Shown here: piece after piece, positions 33,355 to 44,171 of the stretch
Layout of the letters: every line of letters begins with the position of its first letter
How positions within the stretch are numbered: the first letter of the stretch is position 1
Assembly: GCA_963971285.1 (NCBI GenBank)
Contig: OZ020261.1
Span: 5,893,983-5,957,982 of the forward strand
From: Astropecten irregularis
Taxonomy: Eukaryota; Echinodermata; Asteroidea; Paxillosida; Astropectinidae
Reading direction: 5' to 3'
DNA: 64,000 nucleotides
Notes under the pieces: model-generated
The model's input: the letters and a program-made list of their open reading frames with translations, nothing else
The model's database searches: none
Told to the model about the DNA's origin: nothing
Made by a program: the position numbers and the translations under genes

Positions 33355-34235
33355 CTGTGTATCTTTACCAAACTCGAAATAGATAAACATCGCATAAAAT
33401 GCATTCAAGCCATACTTAAAGTGTCGCTGAATAATTCATTGCAGCTTTATTTCAGTTGTTGGCGAAAAGGTTTTTTATTGAAGTTTCTATTTGATTTCAC
33501 ATTGGTGGTACCAAGTGACAGAGACCATAGTGTAAACGTACTGTACTGAGCAACCACTTGGTCATTAGTCGAAGATGCTCAGTTAAAAAAAAATGTGATA
33601 AAGCCCCTATGGCGCCCTCAGTCGGCAGGTATCAAGCACTTCAAAGTAACTGGGGGCTATTTCCAAGCCAGGCAGCGGCTCAGGCTACGGCTTCGTCATC
33701 TAACAAGGTCAAGAATTCAAGTTGTGGTTCTCATTGCCAAAAAGCCTACGGAATTGAGCCGAAACCAAAGTCGAGCCAAGCCACAGCCACAGCCAATGTT
33801 TTGAAAAGGTGTCGTGATTCATTCGTGGCTTCAGAATTCACTTCACTTCCAATGTAGTGTCATATCATCCTGTGCAATTTGTGCACACTATTTGACAGAT
33901 TTCAGCTTTGTCACTGCGTGGTGAATTGTATTGGACACTATGCTGCGCTTCATCTGACGTCATGAAATGTTACAATCACAATCCATATCGTGACTCTAAG
34001 TATGGCAATCTGCTCCGAGCCCAGAAACGTGACCAAGATCACTGGCAAAGATTTTGCTGCCAAAGATAAGCTGATTCAATGACGTGTCATACCACTTGAT
34101 TAATCTCTGCAAGAGCATTGAAATAGAAGGGATATTTCAAAGATGGAGGGCCTCATGTCGAAGACGTTGTACTTAAAATCTATGCAAACCTATCACCCCC
34201 CAGATATGCATGACGTTTCAACCACATGACGCACT
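33355..34235. other. No gene recognised; Ala/Thr-rich ORF at 33558-33857
   Basis: The 99-codon ORF contains QAAAQATASSSNK and SSQATATAN, coded by ggctcaggctacggc- and gccaagccacagccacagcc-type DNA. This could be a decayed GGCTC/GAGCC array of the family K kind. I do not support it as a gene. Confidence 0.35.
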
Positions 34236-34477
34236 TTAAAGGTAATATCATACTTTGGTTTTTGTCAGAGAAATGCAGATTTCATTTTTATCTTTAATAT
34301 TAGATCAAAAAGATTTTCGGTCGTTGTTTTACTCTTTTCTGGATGAATACAGCATTTCAGGCGGAAACATTTTAACGGTATGTTTCTACCACCACTATCT
34401 TCATACCCTGTAAGTTATACGAAAATCTGTAAACATTTCTGTTTTAGCTTCTTACCAAAGTATGATACTACCTTTAA
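34236..34477 (+). mobile_element. Family A MITE, internal deletion
   Basis: Starts ttaaaggtaatatcatactttgg and ends ccaaagtatgatactacctttaa with TTAA at both edges, but it is 242 bp instead of about 365. The part from the cagattcatgggc segment to the gaaaaacggcc segment is missing. Both ends are intact, so it could still be mobilised in trans. Confidence 0.92.
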
Positions 34478-34584
34478 AGGTTAACACCACCAGACAAATT
34501 CGACCATTTTAAAGTTCAGCTTCTCCTCAAGAGAGAGAAGTTCTGGAAACCTTCTACATTCATCAGTGGTTGTACCCATGACGT

Positions 34585-34800
34585 CAATATCAACTCTGCT
34601 TTACGTTATGTCTATCATAAATAACCTTCAGGGAACATAACAAAGATGGCTGAAAAAATAGGCTGGTGCCACGATGACGTAGGTATCGGCTGCGCTTTAC
34701 GTTGTATTTCATCATAAACAGACTTTAGGCCCACGGGGAGCCTGCGTGACAAAGTTGGCTGAAAAAATAGTCTGGTGCCGGTGACGTGTTAGACGACAGC
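34585..34800 (+). repeat. Two-unit tandem duplication, about 96-bp period
   Basis: ctgctttacgttatgtctatcataaa and acaaagatggctgaaaaaat are followed about 96-110 bp later by gcgctttacgttgtatttcatcataaa and acaaagttggctgaaaaaat, each with gctggtgcc after it. This is an old local duplication with no sign of coding. Confidence 0.7.
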
Positions 34801-35733
34801 GTCGTGATTTCTTATCAGGGGCCTTCGGGGTAACCCCCAAAAGAAGACCGTGTATGTAACGGACTTGGAGGCGGCATGATGGAGAAGGAAACTCCTTTAA
34901 ACTACCCGGGAATATTGCGTGGGCAAAGGGCAACTTCATCAGTACTGGGAAAGGGGGAGGGAGGGTTACGTGCCCGGATACCGGCCAGGCCTCTGCAAGA
35001 TTGTGCATCGAGATCGATCAAAAACTGTCTTCAGGGGAGGTTATAGGAACATGTCTTAGTCAAGACGGCTTAGCATGTATAGGCCCACAGCAAGGGCTTG
35101 TTGTGTAGTTGTCTCGTGTTTCTGGCTGATGCATGGCAAGTAATAAAACCAGATGCTGTTGAATTAGCCAGCCGTGAGGGTTATGTGTGGAGGTTTCAAC
35201 ATTAGTCAAGAGGACTTAGCCCCTACGCGGGGGGACACTGTAAGGCGAGAACGGCTTGAATTTCATGCGAGCACTAATAAAACTGCATCACCTGAACAAA
35301 AAACCACACGACTGTTTCGTGTTTCGTGTTTCCAAGTACATGCCTAGAATCAGGGTAACATAGTACATTATCATACAGGAGCAGTTTGCAATATGCAATA
35401 GCCGTGGTGTGCAGAAATCAATACGGTCATGTTTATATCAACTTACTTCCTAATCCTCTTACCCTCCAATGCTATTCTTAAAAATGATTACTCTTGTTCC
35501 ATGTCTCTTGTTTATTCACCTGTCTATTATTATTATGTTGACCATGATGCATGTGTCTATTGTGCTTCATAGCATTTGTGTGTTTACATACAGTCTGTGT
35601 GTATTTCGCCTCAAAACAAATCATCTATTCGCCCCATGCATACACCAGAGAGGGCGTATTTCCTGCTCAGTTTCTGGAATGCATTTAAATGAAAATATAG
35701 CACAGCTAGAAGGGCAAGCTCTCCTTGCTCCTG
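34801..35733. other. No gene recognised
   Basis: GC-richer at 34790-35010, where a 98-codon minus-strand ORF (34712-35008) overlaps the tandem duplication. A 106-codon ORF at 35469-35789 runs into family F. Its hydrophobic first 60 residues (LFLKMITLVPCLLFIHLSII) reflect T-rich DNA. Neither is supported. Confidence 0.35.
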
Positions 35734-35979
35734 GGGCTAATTTCATAGAGCTGCTTAGCACACACACAAAATGCTTAGCACATAAATAGCTCGCCCAATA
35801 AAACAAACCACCATTGAAAATTCCATTTGATATTCATGGTCAGCGAACAACAGCCAAAGACCAATCGCAAGTTATACACGACACATGGAAATTTGGTTGT
35901 TAGTTAAGTCCTGTTTTTACTAAGACAGAAATGTCATGCTTAGCAATTTTTTTGCGAAGCAGCTCTATGAAATTGGCCC
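35734..35979. mobile_element. Family F MITE with CTG target duplication
   Basis: 246 bp. Ends gggctaatttcatagagctgc and gcagctctatgaaattggccc, flanked by CTG at 35731-35733 and CTG at 35980-35982. The inner words are gcttagcacac and gtcatgcttagcaa instead of gcttaagc. Confidence 0.88.
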
Positions 35980-36174
35980 CTGTTTCTATTCCTGAAATGT
36001 TGCACGTACGACGAACAAATAACGAATACTGATAAGAAGCGTGATTGAAGTACAGATGTTTCAGGGTGCTACGTGGCAAGAGCTAGGTAAACGATACAAA
36101 TTGTAGATGTTTGTTCAACACAAAACACATATTGGTTTCATATTCAATTGGGCTCTTTCAAAAATAGGTTTGAC
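35980..36174. other. No gene recognised
   Basis: A short unique interval. Confidence 0.35.
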
Positions 36175-36325
36175 CTAGGCTTGAAGCTTAAATTCGCTAC
36201 CGCCATTTGAAGCCTACAAAACGAAATGAATGGATTGGGCCACATGACGAAGCCAAAAAAGGCTTCGTCGTGAATCTCAAGCCTTTTACTTCATCTAGGA
36301 CACAATTGGCAGTTGCAAAATTGTA
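36175..36325 (-). repeat. Dispersed repeat N, copy 2
   Basis: Reverse complement of blocks from 31495-31720: cgaaatgaatggattgggcc, gacgaagccaaaaaaggctt, gtgaatctcaagccttttac, ttcatctaggacac. The inner inverted word gaagcc/ggcttc is retained. Confidence 0.7.
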
Positions 36326-36354
36326 TTTATTTTTATTTTGTAAAGGCTCATCTG

Positions 36355-36799
36355 GGATCAATTTCACGAAGCCCTGCGATCGATCGCAACTTAAGATACT
36401 ATTATTAGTAGTATTTATTAGTATAATAATTAATTTATGGTAATGAAGCCGAGAATTCCTCAAAAAGCGTCCTAGGCATTGTAGCTCGAAAGCCTGATGA
36501 AACCTTTTTATGGAAAGATGATGAGAAGAAGATACAGTTTTAGAGGTGGGGGAAAACCCCAGAGTAATAGTATTCTGGGTAACAACCTACAGAATCAGGT
36601 AGGGACTGAAAACCCAATCCACTTGTGGACCGAGCCGGACTTGAACCCGGTCCACAGAAGTGAAAGGCGAGGAAAAAACCGCTACGCCAACCTGACTCCC
36701 TACGAAGTTACAAAGGGGGAACCCATTTTATCCTACGTAGTGCTGCATTGGTAACCTACGATTGATATTAAGTTCCGATGAGTTTGGTGAAATTGTCCC
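36355..36799 (-). mobile_element. Family E element split by a SINE
   Basis: Left end CTG|ggatcaatttcacgaagcc then tgcgatcgatcgcaactt. After the insertion come tacgaagttac, aacccattttatcc, cctacgattgatattaagtt and ending gtttggtgaaattgtccc. The two parts together equal one E element of about 145 bp. Confidence 0.82.
36397..36700 (-). mobile_element. tRNA-derived SINE (type X) nested in E
   Basis: Minus-strand head gggagtcaggttggcgtagcgg contains an A box (tggcgtagcgg). A B box (gggttcaagtcc) follows, flanked by ggacc/ggtcc pairing words. The body (ttggattgggttttcagtcc, then a ggggttttcccccacctct-type segment) runs to an AT-rich tail (36398-36440). A second copy is at 63602-63840. RNA polymerase III transcription is inferred from the boxes. 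Confidence 0.85.
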
Positions 36800-38151
36800 T
36801 ACGCTTTATGTTGAAATGTCAGACATTAAGAGACTGGTGCTTAATCAAGATGGACCGGTAAAGTAAGCTACGTGTGTGTTTTACATTATTAAAAGACACA
36901 AGCGACAGGGTACCAGACACTCTCGACATTTGCTATACAAATACCACTTTGTAGGTACTGATGAAAAATTATAGATGCGATGCCACGGCATAAATGAAAC
37001 CACTCAGAAATGCTGCGCACCACGTGAAACGATCGTCCCTTTCAATTTGAGAGAAAAAACAGGCCGATTGTAAATGCTTTTGTATTGGTTTGGGCTATTT
37101 TGACGATCAAAAATATCACCATTCCCGAAAGAATGACTTTCGTGAATAAAACCCGTAGCCTTGTTTCATTTTTTGCTCTCTAATTTTTTTCACTGATTGA
37201 ATTTATTCAATATAGTCCCATTTGCTTGCTGGCCTATTTTTCCTCCATTGGTTTCGATTGCTTTTGTTCTTTTATTTTGCCAGTCTTTTATTTTCTTCTC
37301 ACTATTCTTTCCCCTCTCTTCTATTACATATGTATTGATACAATAATTGCTTATTTCATTTTTGTTGTTGACTGCTTCAAGGCAAAATTTCCCCCCAAGT
37401 CTTTTGCTTCTTGAATAAAGAACTATGTTCGTCTTCCTTTCAATTTTTTTTTCTCTCTCGAGTCTGTCTAGCATTGTGTATTGATTGGGGTCCCATACGC
37501 TTCTGCCAGGAGTTTGGAAATCACATATAATAAATTGAATTGCACTGCAAATTGAAATTCAATTGAATCCAGTTGAAAAAGAAATTGAATGCGTCCTATA
37601 TATGGACTCGTGACAGCCGCGTGTATCTACACACGTACGCGTTGGGATGCTATGATCAAGTTGTATCTATATGTATGTATGTGTTTGGACAGACACAGGC
37701 TTGGGCAAATGCTCGTGTATATGGTACTTCGTTCTCCAAGATTTCTTAAATTCCCTAATTCACCTCGAACTGGCATTCAGTTCTTTATTCACTATCTTTG
37801 GCAGACATCATTCACATCCGTTACAGGTTTTATGACAATCTACAGTCATGCAGTGCAATGTGATTCTGACATAATACTTACAAGTACGGTGTATAGTATT
37901 GGTCATGTTGTTTATCGCAAGGAGCATTTATTGCAGTTTCAAGTTATCAAAATCATTCTCACTATTCTTCAGTGACAAAGAAAATGCATCAAAATCGGTA
38001 ATCACACTTTCAAAAAGACTGGAAAACACTGGTTGCTGCCTTTTAGATGGAATTTATACATAATGTTTCATTTCGATTATATCATGCATGTATTTCAATT
38101 GATGCAATTTTTCGGATATTCATACGCAGTTTTTATTTAAGGTAACAGGTA
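36800..38151. other. No gene recognised
   Basis: A+T-rich, with T-rich stretches at 37200-37330. The longest ORF (37589-37975, 128 codons) begins MRPIYGLVTAACIYTRTRWD and has no domain that I can identify. Confidence 0.35.
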
Positions 38152-38244
38152 AATTCGCCTCCTGGCTGACTCGCCCTTTACCAACTCGCCCCTTATCAAC
38201 TAGCCCTCGGCAAACTCGCCCCATGAACGACTCGCCCCTTACCA
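38152..38244. repeat. ACTCGCCCC minisatellite
   Basis: Five to six degenerate units of 16-18 bp built on the word aactcgcccctta/actcgccccatga. There is no ORF of interest. Confidence 0.85.
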
Positions 38245-38504
38245 TTCTAATTTCGTTGAAAAAATAAACCCATTGGACTTTTTTGCACTAATGGGCACCA
38301 ACGGGAAGAAATTATTCCCATTTGGCAGGAAATCGGTTAAAACAAGATGGGGAATTTCACCTTGCTCGGGGTTAGGAGAGCTCTGATGTTTAGATTCTCG
38401 CACAATCTTTCTCCAAAGGCCAATTTGGAGAGAAAAAACTGTCAGGTTTGAAATGTCAAGCATTCCCATCTCTGAGTATAGACCCTGTGGGATTTTGTGT
38501 ACAC
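38245..38504. other. No gene recognised
   Basis: The minus-strand ORF at 38239-38562 overlaps the minisatellite and family J. Confidence 0.35.
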
Positions 38505-38671
38505 AATTCGGGCGATTACAAGTAGTGCGCCACCACGAGTTTGCAACGCATTGGCCAATCACAATGCACGGAAGCTGTCGACCTTACCTACACGCACATT
38601 GGGTCAACAGATGTGATTGGCCAACCCTTGCAAACTCTTGGTGGCGCACTAATTTTGAAACGCCTGAATTT
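38505..38671. mobile_element. Family J inverted-repeat element
   Basis: Ends aattcgggcgattacaagtag and tttgaaacgcctgaatt. Inner arms are agtgcgccaccacgagtttgc facing gcaaactcttggtggcgcact, and cattggccaatcacaatgcac facing tgtgattggccaa. Two further copies lie at 50311 and 53189 and a right half at 60166. The CCAAT-like attggccaat words in the arms are noteworthy but not proof of function. Confidence 0.88.
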
Positions 38672-38703
38672 GAACGCAAATTGCCCTACAAAGCGTTTCT
38701 CAT

Positions 38704-38998
38704 TATAGACCTTTCTTTTACAAACATTGACACGCAGTTGGCATGGGCGGCCAAATGCTGCAAATCATTTCGTCTTTTCGAGAGATGGCGTTACTAAATT
38801 CAACATGTTTTACAGACTATCCATAGCTGTACAAAATGTACACCATCATTGTTTGTGTTATTTCCATTACGTACATTCAGCAAAATTAATGAAACGTTGT
38901 GAAAAATTGTGTTTATGTTGTATGCCCGGCTTTGATGGTTTGACATAGTTTCCGCCATCTTGGTTGGCAAAAACTCGGGCTGTGACGTTGCAAAAGTA
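38704..38998 (+). mobile_element. Family L MITE
   Basis: Left end tatagacctttcttttacaa, then ttggcatgggcggccaaatg, cagactatccatagctg, atgcccggctttgatgg, ccgccatcttggttggc, gctgtgacgttgcaaaag. The right terminus is eroded (cagtata instead of aaaggtctat). Confidence 0.85.
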
Positions 38999-40312
38999 TA
39001 TACATTCAGTGCATGCATCAGGCCCCTCCGCGACGAGGTCAATTATTTATTACAAGTCATCATGTTGAGCACTGATGAGTAGTTAGCAGATTATTACTGA
39101 AAATCAGAACGCATAAAGCCATCAGTAGACGTGAGCACAGACCACCCAGCAAAGTTCGCTGCAGCTCCAAGCTTGGGACTCAGTTCTAGCTAGCTGACAT
39201 GGCATGAAGCAAACATGTATTCAGGGACGTAATATTCATTAGCAGCCGTCTTCGAGTGCTTAAATGCTTTCCACTCGTTGGGGACCACTCTCCTCCACTT
39301 ACTGCTGCTCACTATAAAAGCGATCCCACTTAAGGGCATAAAAAGGCCACGGTTGTTTTTGAACAACATCTGAAGTGTGCACCTCCGGAACATGTGTGGA
39401 CCGTACAGCGAAACAGCTCCATCGAGCGCACTGCGATTTGCTGTGCATGGCAATGGGAAGGGCCACTGTGGTCTGTTTTATGGGTAAATAAATCAGGTAA
39501 AATCAATGAGGATGTGTACCCCTGTAGGATGTGATGGGCTGACCGTGAATGATAGCTAAGTGACTGGGGTGATAACCTGTATAATGGGGGCAGCTGGTCC
39601 CCCTCTTCTAATTGGTGACCACCTGTCTACCGTGGCTATCTGTGTACATGGTCAGACATGTTACCAGTCATGAAACGCGGCTACCAGCCAATGGAAACAA
39701 TCCATAGCCATTTGGGGTACTATAGACCGTGTCCCTAATCTCGGGCTAGGGCTTCGAGCAATAGGCGAATCTAAAGGTAGGACTTGGTTTCATATAACGT
39801 ACGAGTCGGTGGTAACGGCTTCAACTTCAAGTAAACGCGCGAGTTTTTGGAAAGGGCTTCAGCTTGAAGTAATGCACAAGTCGGTGGAAACGGCTAGACT
39901 TGGGACATATAAATTTGACTGTGACTAACCATGACGTCATTTCGTGATGTGATTTCGAGTGCGACCACTTTCCACAGTCTGGCCATAACTCCCAGCCCCC
40001 TTCCAAACCCCTCCCATTTTCATACTTCCGACACAAATTCCCCTCCTGTACATTTAGCAACCACCTCCCGTCCATTAAGACATTGGAGACAATTTAATGT
40101 CAATACCAGAATCCTCCAATATCAATACTAGGAGACCCACAAAACAAAAAGCCTCCAACAACTGAAGTGAAATGCTCGACCTATTTCAAGAGTGTTTATC
40201 TACCGGTCTGTGTAAAATGCATCAGCAAGGAGGCAGAAAATCAAGGGGTAAACGTAGCAGCCAGGTGCTCTCCTGGCTTCTGAACATCCATATTACTTGT
40301 ACATATCTACCA
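38999..40312. other. No gene recognised
   Basis: Unique-looking. The minus-strand ORFs at 39190-39453 and 39827-40075 have no domain that I know. The repeated phrases gagtcggtgg and acggcttcaactt (39800-39890) form a short imperfect duplication. Confidence 0.35.
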
Positions 40313-40655
40313 TACCCAACCTGCATAATTAGGTTTACCAGTAATGGTTTTTCCTGTGGTAAGTGCGGTATCCTGCAATTCACCACAGTTTGATTTGTGC
40401 GGTTATGCGTGGTTTATGATCCAGTCCCCCTGTGGAGACTGTGGTAATGTATGGTAAGCAGCCCTTACCTTGTCTTGTCTTGTGTGGTAAGTGTAGGTAG
40501 GGTTAGGGTAAATGTGTGGTAACCTGCATACCACAACACATTGTGGTTTGTGCGGTATAAAATATTGCATGGTTTATGATCCATTCCCCCTGTTGAGGCT
40601 GTGGTAATATGTGGTAATGTACGGTCAGCAACTAGTATAAGTGCAAAGGGTTAGG
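40313..40655. mobile_element. Family O element, two tandem copies
   Basis: Two copies of the family O interior stand head to tail. The first has ttttcctgtggtaagtgc, gcgtggtttatgatccag and aggtagggttagggtaaa. The second has ggtaacctgcataccacaac, gcatggtttatgatccatt and gcaaagggttagg. The telomere-like end word survives between and after the copies but not as a clean 15-bp inverted pair. Confidence 0.75.
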
Positions 40656-40659
40656 AAGC

Positions 40660-40676
40660 CACGTGACTCCCACGTG
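40660..40676. promoter_or_regulatory. Two CACGTG E-boxes, 11 bp apart
   Basis: The palindrome CACGTG occurs at 40660-40665 and 40671-40676. It is the core site of bHLH-type factors. Whether it is used here is unknown, and no promoter or gene can be placed next to it. Confidence 0.2.
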
Positions 40677-41604
40677 ATCGGTCAATGGTCATAGAAAAGA
40701 GTGCAAAGTCAGCATGAATATGAAACAAGAAGAAAGGTTTGGTAAAGAAAGTAAAGGTTTGCGTTCACACGATCATAAAATAAGACGCGAGACGAAAGAA
40801 GGTCTTAAATAAGACCTATGTGATGTACAAAATATACCGTGTGAACAATCATTCTGCCTAAGGATTAAAACATCTTTGACTATTAAATTTGCCCTCAAAT
40901 GCCATTAATCAAATTTAAAACACAATAGATTTACGTATGCATTGGTTTACTATAGTTCTTGCAATGGTCGAACGTAAACACACAAATATCACGACAAGCA
41001 AACAAAAACTAACGGAACAGAACAGATCCGAGAGAGATGAACAGCGCCCTCAATGTCAAGGCCAAAACCACGATGTCGCTTTGCAGCGCATGCACACCTA
41101 ACCGATATAATACCATTACCATGGCGCGTAACATACTGCAGTACTTGGCCTCCTTTTGTAAAAAGATGCAAATAATGCATAAGATCGACGCTGTTAGAAT
41201 GTTCCATTCATGGCTTGCTATCTCGTCTACCACTCAATAATTGAGATTGGAGTACGTAGACAGCCTCGGCCCAATTAATTGCGTTTTAAATTGCCGCCTC
41301 CAATATATTCACAGTCCAATTTCTGAATCGCACCGCCACAATTCCAAATTTCGTCGGTGTCTAAATACAGTCTTTGTCATCAGCACGACCGCGTGGTTCC
41401 AAATATTTTCTTCGCGTATTTCGCGCCAATTTTCGCACTGTTAAAAAGAATCTGTCTAAAAATGAAACCTAGCCTGAATCGTTGCATGTTATTTCTCAAA
41501 CACGTCATTAATCATGATTAGTCACAGATTTTTATTTTCGGCGAGCCAGAAGGACATCTGTTCCAGGGGAAAAGTGTCAAATTATTCCTTTGACAACAAT
41601 CTAA
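40677..41604. other. No gene recognised
   Basis: ORFs of 66-74 codons on both strands around 40989-41240 overlap one another. No repeat of the window is present. This unique tract leads up to the exon candidate at 41605. Confidence 0.35.
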
Positions 41605-42063
41605 ATTACATTTTCCGACGAGCTGAAAAAGTTCACACCTCAGTTGAAGTGCTTTAAAACCAATAATCCAAGATTACTGTTAACAAGAGGGACAACATAC
41701 CGAGTTTGGTACCGGGGCAATTGTGCCCAGGCGCCCGGGGAGCTGGAGCGGCAATTTTACCCCTCTAGCAACCGGCTAGCTGAGCAGAGATTCCCAATAA
41801 TCCTCGGTCCTAGCAGATGTGTCAAGGAGCAAGATACTTTGAGCTTCTTACCAATCCTTGGAGAAAACAATCGAGATTATTCATTGGGGGATCCAGATCA
41901 CTCACAGGCATTCCTGCCTCACATTTTGACACGAGCTTACAACATTAATAGTGGAATGTCTTCAACCAGCCGATTGAGGTTAGGAGATTCCAATGCATCA
42001 TTACAACGTCCTGACTTACATCTGGAGTCAAAAGACAAAAACAAAGACATTCTGTTATCATAA
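41605..42063 (+). CDS. Candidate 3'-terminal exon, unknown protein
   Basis: A frame open from 41605 to a TAA at 42061-42063, about 150 codons. Codon choice, the mixed hydrophilic peptide and the lack of repeats make this the most coding-like frame here. The C-terminal part reads FLPILGENNRDYSLGDPDHS ... LRLGDSNASLQRPD ... KNKDILLS. No in-frame ATG is convincing, as expected of an internal or last exon. A good acceptor is tttacccctctag, which would start the exon at 41770. Another possibility is cacacctcag at 41643. I recognise no domain. It could be a cytoplasmic tail of a larger protein, but no function is claimed. No obvious AATAAA lies within 200 bp. Confidence 0.35.
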   Translation: MTFSDELKKFTPQLKCFKTNNPRLLLTRGTTYRVWYRGNCAQAPGELERQFYPSSNRLAEQRFPIILGPSRCVKEQDTLSFLPILGENNRDYSLGDPDHSQAFLPHILTRAYNINSGMSSTSRLRLGDSNASLQRPDLHLESKDKNKDILLS

Positions 42064-42448
42064 TGCCGGCCCTCCACGCCTCACGCATTGTATTCCCATT
42101 ATTTAAGTAAAGCGAAATAAGCCACCGTCAAAAGCTCCTCAATTGAAGCTCCTATTAGTGGAAGTCGCCATCTTGGATCCGTTTGAGTATGAAGTTTTAA
42201 CCCAGCCTCTCAATCTAGAGAATGGTATATGATAGAATGATACGACAGTACAGATCAATCGGCCACGAAGAGCTGCATTTTGTCGATCTGTCGATCTCAG
42301 AAATCATAAGTCGACACAGTCTCAAAACACCAATTTACCCTAAATTGACCGATTGACGAATATAATGTTAACTTTCAATGTTCAGCCTTTACGTCTATGT
42401 TAATTCAACTTAACTTTGTAAGTGTATCACATGTAATACATGTACCTG
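42064..42448. other. No gene recognised; possible 3' UTR
   Basis: If 41605-42063 is a last exon, this would be its 3' untranslated region. There are no long ORFs. Repeated gatctgtcgatct words occur at 42285. Confidence 0.3.
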
Positions 42449-42585
42449 GGCTAAATTTCACAAAACTCGTCGTAGCCTACGGTCAATCGACGACTTATGA
42501 TGCATTGCAGCCTACGTAGAATACGACGGGTTATCCTTAGTAATTGAGTTACGGTCGATAGAAGGGCTTCGAGAAATTGACATCA
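42449..42585 (+). mobile_element. Family E element, diverged
   Basis: CTG|ggctaaatttcacaaaactc, then acggtcaatcgacg, acgacgggttatccttagta, gttacggtcgatagaagggc, and cttcgagaaattgac at the end. Both termini are recognisable although mutated. Confidence 0.75.
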
Positions 42586-43439
42586 GGTGAATATTAATTG
42601 ATGTAGTATACAATAGAACAATGAACAATAAACATAGAGTGTTGTTTTTATAGATGAAAGAAACGAAACTCATCAATGTACAGCAATAACAATGTGATCT
42701 CACCAAAAAAATAGCAAATTATATAATGCAATAGATTCTGGAGAAACAAATTAATCAAAAATGAATACCGTGGTGGCATTGGGAATAAATTAATTGAATT
42801 AAATTGAAAATTAAACCTTGACTACATATATTTGCCTACTTATGGAGAGCCATTGAATTAAAAAAAATCCTCGTCGTTGAAAACACATACAGATCTACAC
42901 AAAACAGTCGTCGGGGTTTCGTCAACAACAACAAAAATATCAGAAGACTAAACAGAAGAAGGGGAAAAAATGTCACGCGGAAGTCAAGGACAACAACGCG
43001 ATTCGATACCATCGCGTACTGCGTGTAGCTATTTATAAACGCGTGTCAAGCTATGATGAATGATAGTTAATGGATCGTGAGATAGGCTGATCTGTACAGA
43101 ACGCATCTGTCATAGCATCTACATCACCACCAAGGCTCCATACTAATACATGTCATTTTCCTCTTTGCTTTCATCTTCAGCGTGCTGTTGTCAATTCCTG
43201 TACAGTTAATCAATGTAATTTCCTATCTTTTTATATAAATATCCCTCCTCAGGCGGTACACAATTCATGATACGGCCGGTGTGCGGATTGTGATGGGTCA
43301 AAATAATACACATCGAATTCCCATAATGAAAAAAATGTACATGATGTACCGTACAGGGAAGAGAATACCATTGTGACAGTAGTTAATGCAATGGCAACGA
43401 TATTGATTTGCTAATGGGATCTCAGATCGCTTCAATGTG
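42586..43439. other. No gene recognised
   Basis: A+T-rich. An aacaataaacatag word near 42625 could be a polyadenylation signal for the upstream candidate exon, at about 560 bp distance. Nothing else is supported. Confidence 0.35.
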
Positions 43440-43610
43440 TAGTGCAAATTTTACACTGATCACAACATTTCTCATTTCCTGTGTAATAATTAATATAATC
43501 ATCTAATAACCACAAGGGAAACTCATTCAATGTTAATGTCATTTTAAAGTGAAGAAAAAATATTAACTGAAGAGGGATTCGAACCGGCGACCTCCTGAAT
43601 ACGGTACAGT
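43440..43610 (-). mobile_element. tRNA-derived SINE fragment (type T)
   Basis: On the minus strand, a tRNA-like 3' half (accgtattcaggaggtcg, then B box ggttcgaatccc) leads into a body with tttaaaatgacattaacatt and gtttcccttgtggttatt. The body matches 26690-26775, and the head resembles 28320-28435, which ties these three pieces into one family. Confidence 0.65.
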
Positions 43611-43944
43611 TTTTATAATCATTATTTTGGTTGATGAGCAGTTTGCTGCAGTTTATTGCTTGTTCGTACAATTAGGTATGATCCCTACAGTCACAAGGAC
43701 AGCACATAATAAATTATATACAGCGTGGCTGAGAACATTTCTCATCAATGGCGTAAAGAACAAAGTCCCCAAGGCGAGACTCGCTAAGACCTTCATACAT
43801 CATATACAGATCAACCAATCTACTCAATAATTAAGCCTGGGATACGCAATGTGATGAATAAGTTATAATGTCTAGTACAGGAAAGATGGAAGGCAAATGC
43901 TGTCATTGATGTGAGATTTAAGATATGTGTAGTGGGAGACATTA
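43611..43944. other. No gene recognised
   Basis: A short phrase tgatgagcagtttgctgcagt at 43632 is shared with 15340-15365 (reverse). The 67-codon ORF at 43627-43830 has no domain. Confidence 0.35.
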
Positions 43945-44010
43945 TCGTAGAATGAGTGGAAAGTCACCGGGTTTCATCAGCCTGTCCAGCTATTCAAAGG
44001 CAACATTCTG

Positions 44011-44171
44011 CAGCCGATTTCACGAAACTCCAAATGTTGCGTACGCAACATTTTGTTGCGTAACTTACGCAACATTTTCCTGCCTTGGTTGCACAAGCTA
44101 TGGCCGTTTCACAAAACTTACGCAACATTTGTACGTGGTGTAAGTTACGCAATGTTTCGTGAAATCGGCTG
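44011..44171 (+). mobile_element. Family C MITE nested in the satellite, CTG duplication
   Basis: Ends cagccgatttcacgaaac and tttcgtgaaatcggctg. The interior has inverted ttacgcaacattt words. Flanks are CTG at 44008-44010 and CTG at 44172-44174. Intact satellite units read attctggtctgtagg at this point, so the empty site is known and the 3-bp duplication is proved by comparison. Confidence 0.93.

Noticed and set aside
36640-36700. A tRNA gene (B box gggttcaagtcc)
   Set aside because: The same sequence with an identical body recurs at 63602-63840, as expected of a SINE.
40660-40676. A circadian or bHLH-controlled promoter
   Set aside because: Two E-boxes alone occur often by chance, and no gene start can be placed nearby.
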